5,484 bases of DNA from the NCBI GenBank assembly GCA_003158885.1, contig PMLN01000094.1, forward strand, positions 3,180 to 8,663, in the 5' to 3' direction. The position numbers and the translations under genes are program-made. Within the stretch, counting starts at the first letter, position 1. Every line of letters starts with the position of its first letter. The stretch comes from Anaerolineae bacterium. GTDB lineage: Bacteria; Chloroflexota; Anaerolineae; Anaerolineales; Villigracilaceae. Of the stretch, positions 4,534 through 5,484 are shown one piece after another. Below the pieces are notes generated by a model. The model had not been told where the DNA came from and ran no database searches. It saw nothing but the letters and a program-made list of their open reading frames with translations.

Positions 4534-5484
4534 TTATTTGACGCAACTTTTAGTGGCAGGGTTTATGCAACAACATTGAGCGGCGCTGAAACCATATTTC
4601 TGGCGTTCGCATATGCTGGCATTCAAGTTACAGCTACCCTGTCTAGCACCGCATGGACCCTGAATTGCAGCCGGATCGTCCACTGAAGCCAGTGCAGGAA
4701 TCACATTGCAGGCGCTTGCACCGGGCAGGCATTGATAACTCCCACCACCCATATCCTGGAAGAACGTTCCAGCCGGGCAAGCCAGGAAGCTCGCGCCAGC
4801 ACCGGGTGCGAGAGTGCAACATTTATTTACGGGGTCATATACCGTACCGGCCGGGCATTGCCCTCCGGCAGTTCCACTTCCATCCCATACACATATTCCT
4901 GCACTCAAATTGTAGTTAGCCGGGCAGGAAGCCGTCAGCGGCGCGGGATAGACACAAGACGAGTTCATGTTCACAACTCCCGCGGCGCTCGTGCAGGTCC
5001 ACTGGGCAACATGACCGCCGGGCGGATTCACCGAGCAGCCAGCCGGCACCGGGTCGGTGATGCTTACGTGGGGATCGGGATTCAAACTATCGTTAAAGGA
5101 AACCACCGCAATGGAATCTTTACCGCAGCCCGAATAGCCGACCGAAATATTGAGGGTCTGCGGGGTGGGCGCGCCTGAAACCGGTCCGGGAGTTCCAGCA
5201 AGGTCAGGCCCTACCACAGTGGTGACCTGGCACATCGGCGCATAGAAGAACGGGGCTTTTACCACACAGCGAAAGCCGAGGTCGCGGGCATGATCGGTGG
5301 GAAGCTTATGAAAGCGCGTCGAAGCCGGGACCTGATCATTGGCGCTGCGATAACCAGAGGAACGCACCGAACGATCCTGGCCGGTATCCGGGCCCAATGG
5401 ATCTTGAGCCGGACCCGTGCGGTAGTACGATTCGTTATACCAATCGTGGACCCACTCGAATACATTGCCTTCCATATCCAGCGC
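4534..5484 (-). CDS. FGE-sulfatase (SUMF1-like) protein with 20-cysteine tail, 5' part beyond right edge
   Basis: The 3' end of a gene; 316 residues are visible and the frame is open to the window edge (Ala-Leu-Asp ahead of the first Met), so the ATG at 5475 is internal. Visible residues 1-75 are the end of an FGE domain: MEGNVFEWVHDWY (4-16), DPLGPDTGQDRSVRSSGY (28-45) and DLGFRCVV (68-75). The segment that carries the two catalytic cysteines in true formylglycine-generating enzymes (about 46-62) has none. Residues 77-316 are a cysteine-rich tail with 20 cysteines, including MNSSCVY (173-179), NKCC (220-223), a CCC run near the end, and three CPAG-type units (187-252). Motif order matches the tail of the protein at 141-1670 almost throughout, so the two are paralogues. 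A lipoprotein signal is expected upstream but is outside the window. Function unknown; it is likely extracytoplasmic, because 20 cysteines suggest disulphides. Confidence 0.88.
   Translation of the reverse strand, partial: ALDMEGNVFEWVHDWYNESYYRTGPAQDPLGPDTGQDRSVRSSGYRSANDQVPASTRFHKLPTDHARDLGFRCVVKAPFFYAPMCQVTTVVGPDLAGTPGPVSGAPTPQTLNISVGYSGCGKDSIAVVSFNDSLNPDPHVSITDPVPAGCSVNPPGGHVAQWTCTSAAGVVNMNSSCVYPAPLTASCPANYNLSAGICVWDGSGTAGGQCPAGTVYDPVNKCCTLAPGAGASFLACPAGTFFQDMGGGSYQCLPGASACNVIPALASVDDPAAIQGPCGARQGSCNLNASICERQKYGFSAAQCCCINPATKSCVK

Noticed and set aside
4732..5178. 148-codon open frame on the plus strand
   Set aside because: Antisense to the cysteine-rich tail of the right-edge FGE-like gene; no family features and no ribosome-binding site.

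Overview
The window looks like chromosomal DNA of a Chloroflexota bacterium, most likely class Anaerolineae. This rests on gene content and style, not on any search: lipoproteins with Thr/Pro-rich linkers after the lipobox, a TatA with a zinc-ribbon tail, a DltD-like remnant and short CGAAT-rich intergenic DNA. Genus and species cannot be read from it.

Layout. The left part (1-1670) is on the minus strand. It holds the first 17 codons of a lipoprotein gene running off the left edge (1-51) and a complete lipoprotein gene (141-1670) with an FGE-sulfatase/SUMF1-like domain and a 230-residue cysteine-rich tail. A divergent intergenic stretch (1671-1937) follows. The plus strand then carries tatA (1938-2288) and tatC (2353-3102), a broken dltD-like gene (about 3109-3767), and a small lipoprotein with a DUF7282-like domain (3849-4442). 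A strong, nearly symmetrical hairpin (4481-4517) separates this from the right part. There, a second FGE-like, cysteine-rich gene (4534-5484, minus strand) runs off the right edge. It is clearly a paralogue of the gene at 141-1670.

How it fits together. tatA and tatC encode the core of a minimal TatA/TatC translocase for folded proteins and probably form one transcript. The lipoproteins carry ordinary Sec/Lsp-type signals with Cys17 as the lipidation site, not twin-arginine signals, so nothing in the window is an obvious Tat substrate. The two FGE-like proteins lack the catalytic cysteines of true formylglycine-generating enzymes and each end in a tail with 20 cysteines. They look like cell-surface proteins in which the FGE fold serves another role.

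The most notable points are the lipid-anchored FGE-fold plus 20-Cys-tail architecture in paralogous copies on either side of the Tat block, the TatA-zinc-ribbon fusion, and the decayed dltD directly behind tatC. No CRISPR array, RNA gene, transposase or defence system is visible, and I do not see a clearly novel system. No stretch longer than 300 bases lacks a gene.
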